64,000 nucleotides of DNA, taken from assembly GCF_010389155.1 (NCBI RefSeq), contig NC_057764.1:17236001-17300000 (forward strand), written 5' to 3'. Shown piece by piece: positions 44,064 to 55,921 of this stretch. The DNA comes from Erigeron canadensis. Taxonomy: Eukaryota; Streptophyta; Magnoliopsida; Asterales; Asteraceae. Each line of letters starts with the position of its first letter. Position 1 is the stretch's first letter. A program made the translations under genes and the position numbers. The notes under the pieces were generated by a model, which worked only from the letters and a program-made list of their open reading frames with translations, was not told the DNA's origin and did no database searches.

Positions 44064-45217
44064 ATGGCTTCTCGTGAAGCTTTGGCATTAGGTTCTGACA
44101 CAAGACCTCCAGTTCTCTACCGTGGTTCTTATGGACTATGGAAGAAAAGATTCATGGATTATGTGGAATGTCAACAATTAGATTGACAAATGTGTTGACT
44201 GAGTTTGACAACTTTAGCAAATTGCCAAATGAATCTCTAGAGGCTGTCTACTGTAGATTCTGCAATGTCATAAATGAACTTAGGAAGAACAATGTCAAGA
44301 AATCAGAGATGGAGTTAAACATCAAATTCATCAAAGCTCTTGGTCCTGAGTGGGAAGAGTATGGAACTCAGATTAAGCAACATCAAAATCTGGCCAAGTT
44401 CTCCATCCATAATCTTCATGAATCCTTCAAACTCAATGAACATCAAGTCCTAAACAAAGCTTCATCAAACAAAATGCCAGAAGTTGTATCTTCTGATCCT
44501 TTGGCATTAATTGTTGAAAAGAAGGTTTCTGAAGCTCTTAAAAGGCAAATGGTAGTTGTTTCTTCGTCTGATGAGGAGGGAGATGATATGTTGGCTCCAA
44601 GAGATGGTGTTTCTGACGAATTATATCAAGCTCTTGCCGCAATTACCAAGCACTTCAAGAAAAAGTACTACAAAGTGAGGCCAACTAACAACAATCTCCG
44701 CACTTCTTCAACAAGTGCATTTCCCAAGAAAGAACACTATCATTCAAAGAATAATGGTCAAGGTGAATCAAGTGGATCCAAGCATGTGGAAAAGAAAGTT
44801 GAAGGTTATGACAAACAAGTTGTTGAGAAGGGGAAAGCTTCTGATAAAAAGTGCTACAACTGTGGTATTCCTGGTCATTTTGCAATTGATTGCAAACAAC
44901 CCCGCAAGAGAAACTATGAGTACTACAAGCAGAAGATGCTTTTAGTAAAGCAAGTGGAAGCTGGTCATGCATTGCTGGCTGAAGATAACAAGTGGCTTTT
45001 GCTATCAAATGATGAAGATGAAGATCTCTCTGCAAATGTGTGCTTCATGGCGAGGTTGGCCAAGAACAAAGCATTCGAAGCTGAAAGCACTGATGATGAG
45101 TACCCAGATGATGAGGTAAATCTACACTCTACTTTTTCATTAGTTAAAGATAAAGAGTCGTTTGATTTAGCTTTATCTAACTTGACAACTCATATCATCT
45201 TTAGCCAACAAAAATAA
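44064..45217 (+). pseudogene. Copia Gag with internal deletion (element B)
   Basis: ATG at 44,064 gives MASREALALGSDTRPPVLY, matching A. After DYVE the sequence jumps to STIRLTN, dropping about 86 codons (A residues 36-121) and shifting frame, so the first part ends at a stop near 44,188 and the rest reads in another frame from 44,168. That part has FIKALGPEWEEYGTQIKQHQ and an intact CCHC knuckle CYNCGIPGHFAIDC. It stops at 45,215-45,217 after a further 1-bp shift (HIIFSQQK). The capsid N-terminal domain is lost, so particle formation is unlikely. Confidence 0.9.
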
Positions 45218-45221
45218 GAAG

Positions 45222-46236
45222 TTGAAAAATAGTATTTCATTTTCTAAAAGTGAATTTTCAAAACTCTTTGAAGAACATTCGAAATTACTTTTTGATTATG
45301 ATAGTATTAAACAAGATTTTCAAACCTACAAAGATCAAATGTTGGTTAAAGAGTGTGAGTTGAATGCATTCCTGATTCTAAGTTATTACATAAATGTTAT
45401 AAACTTGAAAAGACCATTCATGATCTTGAAAAGGCCAATCAAGATCTTGAAATCCAAAAGGCCAATGAGTGGCTTCGGGCTAATGCAAGACAAATGGATG
45501 TTGATATTCTTAACAAGAAACTTTTAGAATCCAAACCTAACAATATTGAACTTGAACGAAGGATTTCTGATTTAAATCATACTTGTTATTTGAAAGGTGT
45601 TGAAATTGAAACTCTTCAAAACCAAATAGAGGAATTTAAAAGAATATACTTTTCTATCAAGAGAAGTTATATAAAGTCGAACAAAACCCTCTTTTGGATT
45701 TTACCGCCTATTTCAACAAGTCAAAGATTGACAGATCGGAACTTCTTCATGGGTTGGGATTTGAGAATATCTCTCCATTACAAAAAGCTAAAGAACAAAT
45801 CGAACCCTTGTATGATGAAAGATTTCTTCGCCTTGGTATGGTACAACAGTTTATTCGTCCACTGGATGACGATTTTGAGACTGATGAAGTTGAGAAATTA
45901 CCACAAAATGATTTTTTGGTTAACTATGATGTTATTAATGCTTCAAATAACTCGAAAGAATCTTCAATTTTCAAATTGGAAGAAATAGCATCAAATTTCC
46001 AAAACCAAAAGTCAGTTGGTAATTCACCTAAACCTACTAAAATGTATGTTCCATCTACCATTTTGGAAAAACAAATAGAAGGTTTGCAACAAACGGTGAA
46101 ATCTCAACAAAATGAAATTGAAAAACTAAAGTCTCAAAGTTTGAATTCGGAGGATAAATTAGTTGTTGTGGATACTAAGAACGTTTGTATGGATCTACTT
46201 GTGTTTCATCTACTGTTTCCTCCACCCAAACCTTGA
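45222..46236 (+). pseudogene. Gag C-terminal extension, broken first half (element B)
   Basis: Homology to A moves through three frames: 45,222-45,370 (SISFSKSEFSKLFEEHSK), about 45,370-45,630 (ANEWLRANARQMDVDILNKKL and DLNHTCYLKGVEIETLQ) and about 45,640-46,200 (FTAYFNKSKIDRSELLHGLGFENI, YDERFLRLGMVQQFIRPLDDDF). Each switch is a 1-2 bp indel. Near 46,190 about 60 bp are deleted relative to A, moving to the next frame. Confidence 0.82.
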
Positions 46237-47552
46237 CTGATTCTCTTGAGTGTTCATGTCAAAATACTGCTACTGTTATAGCTGATGATTATGTGCAATC
46301 TGATTTAACTCATGACGAACTTGCGCATAGTTTAGTTTTGATATGGTACTACTTTAGGTTTTTCACATGTGAGTCTCTTGAAGAGTTAGTTATTCACCCT
46401 AAGCTTAGTGCTAGTATAGGTGTTGATACTTCTACTTTAATTTCTTGTGAAACCAAAGATGTGTCAGTTCAAGTTGATTTCATTCCTGAGACTACCCATA
46501 GTGTAAAGTTGGATACCAAGATTCCTGATTTTTCAAAAATATCTCCGGTAGAACCTTTCACAAAAGATGATTTTGATAAATTCATGGAGGGAGAATATGC
46601 TTTTGATTCTGAAACTGAGAAAAAGATTGAATCTACCAAAATCAAAGTTGAATCAAAAGAGGAATCTCCAAAACTGTTTGCCAAATATCCAACTTCACAT
46701 TATTCTAAGAAACAAGTGAATCCAAAACTTGTCAAGACTGAACCAAAGACTGTCAAAAAACCAAGAATCAATAAGTTGAAAACAAAGTGTCCTACCTCTG
46801 AAAAGCATGTCAAAACCAAACAAGTTGAGACCATTCCCAAAATCAAATACAACAAAGAGAAACTTTTGGAAATCAACTCAAATGTTTCTTCATCTAACTC
46901 TCAATTTAGTTCATTACCTAAAGTATCTAAATCTAGCTCAGTTTTGCTAACTAGGGATGCTTCAAATGGTACAACTAGGTATAGGGATAGATATGTCTGG
47001 TTTTCTCATGATAAACCTAAGAAACAAAAAGTTTCCGCACCTTCAAAAGAGACTAAAAAGATAAAAGTTCTTCAAAATTCTCGTTCTAATCTTCCTAGTG
47101 TCAATCCCACAGGTGGAAAGAGCTTGATTAGTGAGTCTAAATGGGTAGCTAAGTCATTAGTACCTAAGATCACTAAAGTTGAGAAAAAGAAGAAAAGGCA
47201 AAGGAGAAAAACGGGTAGTAAGAAGAAGCTTGTTTCTGATGTTTCAAACAATTTATCTTTTAAGTCATCTTTGAAAACAAATGTTAATGATGCCAAGGCA
47301 ATGCCTTGCGATGTTGTAAACAATGTTAATTCTCGCTCTTATTTGTATGGTTTGAATGGTGGTAGACATGTTACTTTTGATTCGTGTGTTAATATTTGTT
47401 TGTTTGATCCAAATGTGCTTGTTGATAATGTGCTTGTTAATAAGTATGTTGATTCAAAAGCATGTTTGTATGCATATCCTAAGTTATATACCCTGCCTGT
47501 TTTAACTAACCACAAAGGACCCGTCTTCAATTGGGTACTTAAAGTCGGTTAA
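46185..47552 (+). pseudogene. Gag C-terminal extension, second half (element B)
   Basis: Open for 455 codons. The first few residues are out of frame; homology to A starts at CVSSTVSSTQTLTDSLECSC. It holds the conserved VLIWYYFRFFTCES block, a Lys/Ser-rich middle, the basic KKKKRQRRKTGSKKK cluster and ends HKGPVFNWVLKVG before TAA at 47,550-47,552. Pol opens 11 bases further on in the +1 frame with no overlap. Confidence 0.85.
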
Positions 47553-47562
47553 ATTTCTTTGA

Positions 47563-50500
47563 TTGCAGGAAATAACCATCTATGTTTGGATACTCGATTC
47601 TGGATGTTTAAAACACATGACTGGCAATAAAGCATTGCTCAAGAACTTTATCAAACGATTCATGGGAACTGTTCGTTTTGGTAACAACAATTTTGCTCCT
47701 ATCTTAGGCTATGGTGATATTGAACGCAATGGAATTGTCATTAAGAAAGTTCACTATGTTGAAGGATTAAGTCATAATTTGTTCAGTGTTGGACAATTCT
47801 ATGACAACAATCTTCAAGTTCTTTTTCGACAATCTTTCTGCAAGGTTCAAACTCTAGATGGAGTTGACATTTTGTGTGGCGACCGCGATGATAACCTCTT
47901 TACCGTCAATCTTGACGATAACCAACCAACCGATAATATTTGTCTCATTTCAAAGGCTACTTCAAAGAATTCTTGGTTGTCGCATAGAAGACTTTCTCAC
48001 CTAAATTTTCCTACCATCAATACTTTAGTCAATAAGCATCTTGTTGAAGGCTTGCCAGACTATAAGTATGAAAGTGAGCATGTCTGTCCTTCTTGTGCCG
48101 TTGGGAAGATAAAACGAGCTTCTCATAAACTGAAGAAATCTCCAAATTCTTTAGCACCTCTTCATTTGCTTCACATGGATCTTTGTGGACCAATGAAAGT
48201 TCAAAGCCGAAATGGGAAGAGATACATTTTGGTTATCGTTGATGGTTATTCAAGATACACTTGGGTCAAGTTTCTTGCCTCAAAAGATGAAACAACTCAG
48301 CAACTGATCAATTTCATCACTTCAACTCAAGTGAATCTTCAACTTCCAGTCCGATACATTCGTTCGGATAATGGAACTGAATTCAAGTATGCCGTGTTTG
48401 ATGAATTTTGTAAATCCAAAGGCATTACTCACCAATTCTCTGCGGTTCGTACCCCACAACAAAATGGTGTCGTTGAAAGGAGAAATCGAATGCTTGTGGA
48501 AGCTGCAAGAACCATGCTAGCTTATTCTAAGTTACCTTCCAACATGTGGGCTGAAGCTGTTGACACTGCTTGTCACACTCAGAATCGGTCCATTGTTAAT
48601 CAGCGTTTTGAGAAGACTCCTTATGAGGTTGTTAACAAACGAAAACCCAACATCAACTATTTTCATATCTTTGGGTGTGTTTGTTATACTCTGAATGATC
48701 GGGAGAATCTTGGAAAGTTCGAGAAGAAAGGTGATGAAGGTTACTTTGTTGGTTATTCTAAGACATCAATTGCCTATCGAATCTACAATCGCCGAACAAA
48801 TACGATTCAAGAAACAATGAATGTTTGGTTTGATGAGATGTCGGGCATGATCTTTGAGCAAGAAAGTTTGCTACCAACAAATAATGGTCCAAGTGATTCA
48901 AGTACTTCATCAAGGACTTCTACTTTAGCATCCAAATTCAAGAAGTTTCCAGCTCCAACGAGTGATGAGTTAGACATTCTTTTTGAAGAATTCTACAATT
49001 CAAAACCGATTCATGATGAGGAACCTCAAGTCATCATTGAACCAATTCTGAACAATGATCCAGTTCCTGACAACCTTCATGAATCATCATCAAGTTCTGC
49101 TGAGCAAGTTGCTACTTCTTCAAGTAGTAGTTATTCATCCTCTTCTAATGATTCTTTTTCTCAATCCTCTCCTGATAATTCTTCGCCAGTGAATGTTCAA
49201 GAACAACCTACCCGATTTACCCAAACTACCAATCCGATAAACACTCCAAATGTATATGTGCCTCTTGATTTCGATCATCCATCTTACGAGGAAGTTGTTC
49301 TACCAAGCTATGATTCCATCTCTCAGCAAAACTCTGGTTTTAATGATGATGATGTTGATGTCAATCACCAAGATCCTCTTCCTCATGATCGCAAATGGTC
49401 ACGTATGCGAAAAGATCATCCTGTTGATAACATTATTGGAGATCCACAAGCCGGGGTAACTACTCGTACTTCAGTGAATGAGTGTCTAGTTGCACTTTCT
49501 CTTAGCAACATTGAACCCAAAACTGTTTTTGAAGCTCTTCGAGATCCAGAATGGGTTAAAGCTATGCAAGACGAACTCGCTCAGTTTGAAAGACTGAAAG
49601 TATGGAGATTAGTTCCAAATCCAAGGAAAAATGAACCTATTGGCACAAAGTGGATTTTCAAGAACAAGAAGGATGAGAATGGAGTGGTAGTAAGGAACAA
49701 GGCTCGATTAGTTGCAAAGGGTTATTGCCAACAACCTGGTGTTGATTTTGACGAAACTTTTGCTCCAGTTGCAAGAATGGAAGCCATTTGGATTTTCTTA
49801 GCTTATGCTGCATTCAGAAACTTCACTGTGTTTCAAATGGATGTGAAGACAGCTTTCTTGAATGGTGATCTCAAAGAAGAAGTTTACGTTGAACAACCAG
49901 ACGGTTTTGTTGATCCCAAAAGACGAAACCATGTCTACAGGTTAGACAAGGCTCTCTACGGTCTTAAGCAAGCACCCCGAGCATGGTATGATTCCTTATC
50001 TACTTTCTTGATTAGAGGTGGCTTTACCAAAGGCACAATTGACCCTACCCTATTCATTCACAAACAAGGTAAGCATGTTCTTCTTGTCCAAATATATGTT
50101 GATGACATTATCTTTGGGTCAACCAGTCAAACATTTTGTCGAAACTTTTCATCTCTAATGGTTAATCATTTTGAAATGAGCATGATTGGGGAAATGAACT
50201 ACTTTTTGGGTCTTCAAATCAAACAACTACCAAATGGTATTTTCATATCACAAGGTAAGTATATTCATGACATGTTGAAAAAGTTTGATATGACTACTTG
50301 TTCTTCAATTTCAACTCCAATGGCTGCTCGAACAAGTATTAATGCTGATAAAAATGGGAAACCATTTGACCAAAAGAGATATAGAAGTATGATTGGTTCA
50401 TTGTTGTATCTTACAGCATCTCGCCCAGATATAATGTTTGCAACATGTATGTGTGCTAGGTATCAAACTGCTCCAACTGATTTACATTTTCAAGCTGTGA

Positions 50501-51042
50501 AACGAATATTTCGTTATCTGAAGGGTACACCCAATTTAGGTCTCTGGTATCCAAGGGATACTGGATTCAATTTAACTGCCTATTCAGATGCAGATCATGC
50601 AGGTTGTAAGCTTGATCGCAAGAGCACTTCTGGTACTTTACAATTTTTGGGTGATAAAATTGTGAGTTGGTCTTCCAAGAAACAAAATTGTGTGTCACTA
50701 TCAACAGCTGAAGCTGAATATGTGGCTGCGGCTAGTTGTTGTGCTCAAGTGTTATGGATGAAGACTCAACTTACTGATTATGGTCTGAAATATGATCATA
50801 TTCCCATCTATTGTGACTCTCAAAGTGCCATTGCTATTGCAGTCAACTCAGTAAACCACTCTCGATCAAAGCATATTGATGTGAGATATCATTTTCTCAA
50901 AGATCATATTGAGAAAGGTGACATCGAGCTCTACTTTGTGGGAACTGACTATCAGCTTGCAGATTTGTTCACTAAACCACTGGATGAGAAAAGGTTTAAC
51001 CTTCTTATCTCTAAGCTTGGCATGTTAAATCGTGAACCTTAA
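47563..51042 (+). CDS. Copia Pol polyprotein, intact (1159 aa)
   Basis: Uninterrupted frame from TTG at 47,563 (a TGA precedes it at 47,560-47,562), so it is not started by its own ATG. Protease DSG at residues 12-14; gag_pre-integrase zinc site H141/H146/C175/C178; integrase triad D206, D269, E305 (DD35E); [16 protein letters not shown] near 384-399; a Ser-rich linker 440-560; RVT_2 reverse transcriptase from about 685 with KTAFLNG and catalytic YVDD at 845-848; RNase H with D1009, E1050 and D1085; the end is ADLFTKPL...KLGMLN. All motifs for protein processing, DNA synthesis and integration look intact, except a Leu for the usual Ser in DSGCSKHMTG. Because B's Gag is broken, Pol could work only with Gag supplied by relatives. 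Confidence 0.96.
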   Translation: MQEITIYVWILDSGCLKHMTGNKALLKNFIKRFMGTVRFGNNNFAPILGYGDIERNGIVIKKVHYVEGLSHNLFSVGQFYDNNLQVLFRQSFCKVQTLDGVDILCGDRDDNLFTVNLDDNQPTDNICLISKATSKNSWLSHRRLSHLNFPTINTLVNKHLVEGLPDYKYESEHVCPSCAVGKIKRASHKLKKSPNSLAPLHLLHMDLCGPMKVQSRNGKRYILVIVDGYSRYTWVKFLASKDETTQQLINFITSTQVNLQLPVRYIRSDNGTEFKYAVFDEFCKSKGITHQFSAVRTPQQNGVVERRNRMLVEAARTMLAYSKLPSNMWAEAVDTACHTQNRSIVNQRFEKTPYEVVNKRKPNINYFHIFGCVCYTLNDRENLGKFEKKGDEGYFVGYSKTSIAYRIYNRRTNTIQETMNVWFDEMSGMIFEQESLLPTNNGPSDSSTSSRTSTLASKFKKFPAPTSDELDILFEEFYNSKPIHDEEPQVIIEPILNNDPVPDNLHESSSSSAEQVATSSSSSYSSSSNDSFSQSSPDNSSPVNVQEQPTRFTQTTNPINTPNVYVPLDFDHPSYEEVVLPSYDSISQQNSGFNDDDVDVNHQDPLPHDRKWSRMRKDHPVDNIIGDPQAGVTTRTSVNECLVALSLSNIEPKTVFEALRDPEWVKAMQDELAQFERLKVWRLVPNPRKNEPIGTKWIFKNKKDENGVVVRNKARLVAKGYCQQPGVDFDETFAPVARMEAIWIFLAYAAFRNFTVFQMDVKTAFLNGDLKEEVYVEQPDGFVDPKRRNHVYRLDKALYGLKQAPRAWYDSLSTFLIRGGFTKGTIDPTLFIHKQGKHVLLVQIYVDDIIFGSTSQTFCRNFSSLMVNHFEMSMIGEMNYFLGLQIKQLPNGIFISQGKYIHDMLKKFDMTTCSSISTPMAARTSINADKNGKPFDQKRYRSMIGSLLYLTASRPDIMFATCMCARYQTAPTDLHFQAVKRIFRYLKGTPNLGLWYPRDTGFNLTAYSDADHAGCKLDRKSTSGTLQFLGDKIVSWSSKKQNCVSLSTAEAEYVAAASCCAQVLWMKTQLTDYGLKYDHIPIYCDSQSAIAIAVNSVNHSRSKHIDVRYHFLKDHIEKGDIELYFVGTDYQLADLFTKPLDEKRFNLLISKLGMLNREP

Positions 51043-52796
51043 CTTATTTTGTTCTTCATACATTCTTGAAAAACAAAATACAAAATTTGAAAAGACAAAA
51101 ATCAAATACAAAAATATAAATTTTTTGAAAAATAACAAAAGATTTTCTTAATTTTTTTTCTTTGTGGCTTACATATGCTATGTATGTAACCCGGGCTTCA
51201 TAGTTTTATTTATATCTTTATGGCTTGCATATATTCTGTATGCAACCCGTTCTTTATTGAGCTATTTATTCAAAGTTGGTATAAAATGTGTTATTATACA
51301 TATAGATTGATATAAGATAACGCGGAATTGAACGCCCTTGTGTACTTCCAACTAGTCTTATATGAATATGTATGTGTAATAGCAATTTTTCATTTGATTG
51401 AAATTGCAAACAATTCTCTTCAAGAGTTTTGATTTTGTATCTTGATAATTAATTTGATCATTTTTCATTTCCTTAAGACACATTCGAGTCATATCTTTGT
51501 GATATTATTGCATATCTATGTGATATAGCCGGAACATTTGTAGTGATATCTTAATTGATATTCCACAATGATCAAATGGAAATCCTACCAATGCTAACAT
51601 ATTTTTCAACATTGAACGTAGGTCTCATAATTGCATTTCTGTAATTTTTGAGTAAACGAGAAGTCTAACAGTGACCTCGGTCCTTACCTAAAAGTCTTTA
51701 AGGATAATAGATTGTGGTTATCGAACGCCTTAGGTGACACTGACCATGATTTCTATTCTTTGAAGCAATCTCGTAGTTGAAAAGCTACAAGACCGAACTA
51801 TGTTAGAAAATTGCTTTGTGCATAATTCAATGATACATAGGAAATCCGAAAAATGTCATACATTTCTTTCGGTCATTTCATTAATCCTTTTGATTTTTGA
51901 ACATGTTAACGGATCATCCTTATCCGGTATTTCATTTCTTATCTCACAAACACAAAAACCACCATGCAAAAAGTTTCTTTTCGCTTTTTTATCAATCAAT
52001 GTTTGCATAATGACATTGGTTCCCAACTTTGTCATTATGAGGGGGAGAAAAAGATTATGATGATTGATTGAGAAAGAAAAAGATTAAAGGTGGAATGAAA
52101 TGAAATGTAATTGTGATTGAAAAAGAAGTGAATTTTGCCGCCGAAATATGTTCTCTTGAAAGTTTTTTTAAGGATGAGATCAAAAATAAGGATATTGTTC
52201 AAAGATGCTCCAAAATGCTTACACTCATGAATTGAGGGGGAGCATGATTAATTCAAAGTTTTTGTTCAAAAGTTTACTCTCCAAAGTGTTTAAGTCAAAA
52301 TGACAAAGATCAAAGCTACAAAAGTTGAAAGATTGATTGGAAGATTCAAGACAAAGAAGTAAAACTTTGAAAAAGTCTTCGTCAACACATTTCATTCAAG
52401 ATCTTCAATCAAGAAGCTTCAATGCATATATCAAGGGGGAGAGTTTAAGTTTTTGATACTTCATTCCAAGAAAACAAATTTTCATTCAAGATTCGAAGAT
52501 TGAAGAATCAAATTTATACCTTCCGCACTTCAAAAGACAACTCTGATTCACGGTTCTACAATTTTCAAAGATTCTAGGCTCATTCATTTTATTCTCTGTT
52601 CAAACAGAACATTGAGAATTTCATCATGTTTTAACTACAAGAAGTCCAAGACCAAGATTGATTCAAGTTCTCTAGAGACAATGAGAAAGCTTTGAAGAAT
52701 TGTTTCATCACACCAATTGTCTTCACCATCGGGCTCATCAACTTAATTCCAACAAGACAAAAATAACACGTACTTCATTCATTACAATATATCACT
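51043..52796 (+). other. 3' non-coding tail of element B
   Basis: No credible frame. It has the conserved GAACGCC block at 51,324-51,349, a second at about 51,722-51,750 (TCGAACGCCTTAGGTGACAC), two GCTTGCATA...GCAACCC-type motifs, and three internal purine tracts of PPT type (GAGGGGGAG at 52,039-52,047 and 52,234-52,242, AAGGGGGAG at 52,433-52,442). Confidence 0.75.
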
Positions 52797-52807
52797 AAGG
52801 GGGAGAA
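52797..52807 (+). promoter_or_regulatory. Polypurine tract of element B
   Basis: AAGGGGGAGAA directly before the 3' LTR; identical to the tract of element C. Confidence 0.93.
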
Positions 52808-53118
52808 TGTTAGAAATCCAAAAATAGTGATAAATTATAATTTAAGTTAGTGGATGTTATTGTTGTTAAGACATGGTGAAATGATTTCTAAGGATGAGGG
52901 ACTAGGAGTGTCAATTAGCTTAATTGTAGATTTAGACTATAAATACCCTCAACTCCTTAGAAATCATAAGCCTTTTATCCATTTTTTACACATACAACAA
53001 AAACAGATCGTCTATCTCTCTCTCTCTAGAAAATCACACACACTAAACACACCAAGAACACACATACTTGAACCGCAATTGTTGAGATCGAATCAATTGC
53101 AGAAATCGTGTTATTACA
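52808..53118 (+). repeat. 3' LTR of element B (311 bp)
   Basis: Matches 42,476-42,785 with about six substitutions and indels in a T run and the CT repeat. Ends GTGTTATTACA, then TSD TTTCT. Confidence 0.96.
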
Positions 53119-53853
53119 TTTCTAAACCCAAACCTAACCCATTTGTCATTGAGCTACTTTCATTCTCAACAATAAAACTAGGTAGTTCAACCTACCATTT
53201 TCATCAACATTTCCAATAACTAGTAAAAACTCATCTTTCTCATAAACTAAAACTATCACATGACAAACTAGGTTATCTAAGGAATTGGGGAAAATTAACC
53301 ATAATTTAAATTTAGCAAAAACCCCCAAATTGGTTCACTCCATGAACCCTAATTTTAAAAGAAAGATAAAAACTAAATTAGGGGAAATCAATACCTCAAC
53401 AATGGAAGACAATAGATTAGGGTTTTCAATTCACAATTCTTTTCCCTTTTTCTCTCAATTTTCGGCCACCACCACCAAAACCCACAAACCCTAACTTTTG
53501 AATTCTTGAATGAAGATTATATGTTGGTGATGATTATTACTATAAATTCTTCCTTGAACTTGAGAGGATTTATCTTTGATTTTGAAAGAATGAGATGGAA
53601 TGCATGAAAGGAAGGTGAAGAAGAAGGAAAATAGTAGTGGAAAAGTGATTCATCAACAAGGTGGAGGGCTGGCACTCTTTGGAGCTGCCACGACCCATCC
53701 TACTTTTTGTGGGTATTTTACCCGCTATCCGCTAAAGTTCCAACTAAATTAACCCTATATCTAAAAATAAAATACTAGGAAATTAATTTAATGTCAAGAC
53801 TATGAAAATGGGTTAATTTCTTTTACCTTAAAATCTTGGGGTGTTACATAAAT

Positions 53854-55487
53854 GTATTTCAGTTAATCTACCAGTTAAGGAACCATACAATGTCATTCTA
53901 AATTTGAACTTCAAAATCATATGGAAGCGAATTATCGATTGACAATCAAAGACATAACTTCTTGAAAAATCATTCGTATAGCCAACATTGTTCACAAAAG
54001 TGGCCACCGACACAAGCTACTATATATAATCCCACCATCTATATTTTCATTGGCTTTCATTGAACATTGTTATACCTCTTGACAATTACTAACACATCTT
54101 GTTGTCTTGAGAACACAATCTCAGAAGATTATAAAAGAAAATAATGTAGACACACATAATTGTGAGTGATAATACTTCTAGACCTAATGGAGATTTTCAA
54201 TGTTTCTAGTATCACAGTTTGTACTGATATGTGTAAACTATGAGTGATCAAGCAGGTAAATTTTTTATGAAACTAAATCAACGAATTTCAAGTTTATAAA
54301 CTTAATGATATGAATATTCTTCGCAATAATTCTAATAACAAATATTAAAATCATAATTAAAAAATCATAATATAATAATAGTATTGATCTCTAAACCCAT
54401 TGATTTGAAAATCATTGATAATAATATGATAACCGAGATACATTAATATGAATAGTAATAAAAATAATAATAACAATATTATTACTCTAAGATAACGATG
54501 AATCGTAAATAAAGCTGATTACCTAGAATAATCACAAAAAGCCATTAAATTAGCCTGAAATCGGACGATCGTCATCTACCTATATCTCTACTTTCAAATA
54601 TTATATATATATTAAACAAAACTTGTAAATAATAGTTCATTTATAAATCAAATACAAGAAATATTTAATGACATATGGTGCTAAAGTATTAAGGAAGAAC
54701 AAACAAATAAAATATCTAGATATGGGTGAAAGAAGAAAAGTAATGAAAAGATTGGTGTTTAATTGTGATCATTCAGTCTTCATTCTATTTTTTTTTTCCG
54801 AATCCATACCTATACGCATTTCATCATCATCTTCCATTTTCTATATGTACAACTCATAAAACCATAATTTTAAGGATATGAGAACACATCAACAACATGA
54901 CAAAAGTAGTGACGTTCAAGTAATCTCGATCCTATAACAATTCAAATAACAGAGATAAAGGACGACATCCTTAAATGACATAAATTAATGGTAAATAGAA
55001 CTATTACCTTAAGTCGGCGATTAATCTTAAGAAAAAAAAATGTTTTTTTTTGGGGGGTGGGGGGCAATAGTATGTTGTATATGTATATGTTTATATGTAA
55101 CCTTAAACCCAATGTTTTCAATTTACCTAGTTTGAAAATATTTCTATATTACTTAGAGTATAGTGATATTATTGTAAAAATTTGATGGAATATGGATCAT
55201 GATCACAACAAAAAGTGAATTTCACAAATAACAATTGTATTGATCACATTAATATTAATAACAAAGATAAACATTATTGGGTGGCCATGATTCATGTAGC
55301 ACACGATCAATAACTTATTCGAAATTTTTAGTATATACTTTAATCAAAAACACATGAGTTAAGAAATTAATAAAATTTAATCTTTAAACCCATTGATAAC
55401 ACGACTATCTATTGATAATGATCTTAGTAACAATAATATTTTAATCTGTCATAATATATTTAATAACAATAAACATAATATCGTCGT
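53854..55487. other. AT-rich intergenic stretch, nothing recognised
   Basis: No long frame or terminal repeats were found. Contains A/T runs and a G-rich run at about 55,040-55,065. Confidence 0.5.
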
Positions 55488-55542
<55 letters not shown>

Positions 55543-55543
55543 G
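55488..55543. repeat. (AAT)n microsatellite
   Basis: About 17 near-perfect ATA/AAT trinucleotides in a row. Confidence 0.97.
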
Positions 55544-55652
55544 ATGGTAAAGAAACATAAATCTATTTATTTCCTTTCTAGAATAGCAATTGATGAGTAA
55601 TTAATATCATAAGTATTTAAGTAATGTGGTTTTCTAAATTTAAAACAAAAGT

Positions 55653-55725
55653 CATTGTGGTTCAATTGGCAAATGTGACGGCATGGTAACTTAGAGGTCA
55701 TGAGTTCAATTCCCATCTCTAGCTT
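55653..55725 (+). mobile_element. tRNA-like SINE head (third SINE, other family)
   Basis: A-box-like TGGTTCAATTGGCA (55,658-55,671) and B-box GAGTTCAATTCCC (55,702-55,714) spaced as in tRNA-derived SINEs. It differs from the 32.4/38.8-kb family. The 3' end is unclear. Confidence 0.6.
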
Positions 55726-55921
55726 TTCTTATTAAAAAATGATTTAGTGGCTTATATACATGCTTAGTGAACACTTCACATCAGATAAGTTGCCTACGTG
55801 GCTGATGACTTGTCACTTGACTTGTCACTTGAATCGTTCTTGTGATGTCACATAAGAAAAAACTGACGTAGAGCGCCACTTGAGCTCTTACTGATAGTCT
55901 TTTATATATAGAGATAGAGAT

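Larger units (their letters stand above)
42476..53118 (+). mobile_element. Full-length Ty1/copia retrotransposon B (10.64 kb)
   Basis: 5' LTR 42,476-42,785, PBS, leader, gag, intact pol, 3' non-coding tail, PPT and 3' LTR 52,808-53,118. Perfect TSDs TTTCT at 42,471-42,475 and 53,119-53,123. The two LTRs differ by about six substitutions and two small indels (about 98% identical), so insertion is recent on the scale of a million years under usual plant rates (inference). Gag is badly broken while Pol is intact. Relative of A and C. Confidence 0.97.
41163..53848 (-). repeat. Probable solo gypsy LTR (about 2.0 kb) split by element B
   Basis: The minus strand starts TGTAACACCCCAAG at 53,848, the usual start of plant chromovirus LTRs. 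A 5-bp repeat TAAAT flanks both proposed ends (41,158-41,162 and 53,849-53,853), and the unit is TG...CA. Removing B and its duplicated TTTCT leaves 1,313 + 725 bp. No PBS, PPT or pol is adjacent, hence solo. The left border depends on a 5-bp match in AT-rich DNA and is the weaker one. Confidence 0.5.

Noticed and set aside
42476..53118. Active autonomous status for element B
   Set aside because: Pol is intact, but the Gag capsid domain is deleted and shifted several times.
52854..53219. 121-codon ORF across the 3' LTR of B (and its copy at 42,522)
   Set aside because: LTR sequence with promoter features; the frame is incidental.
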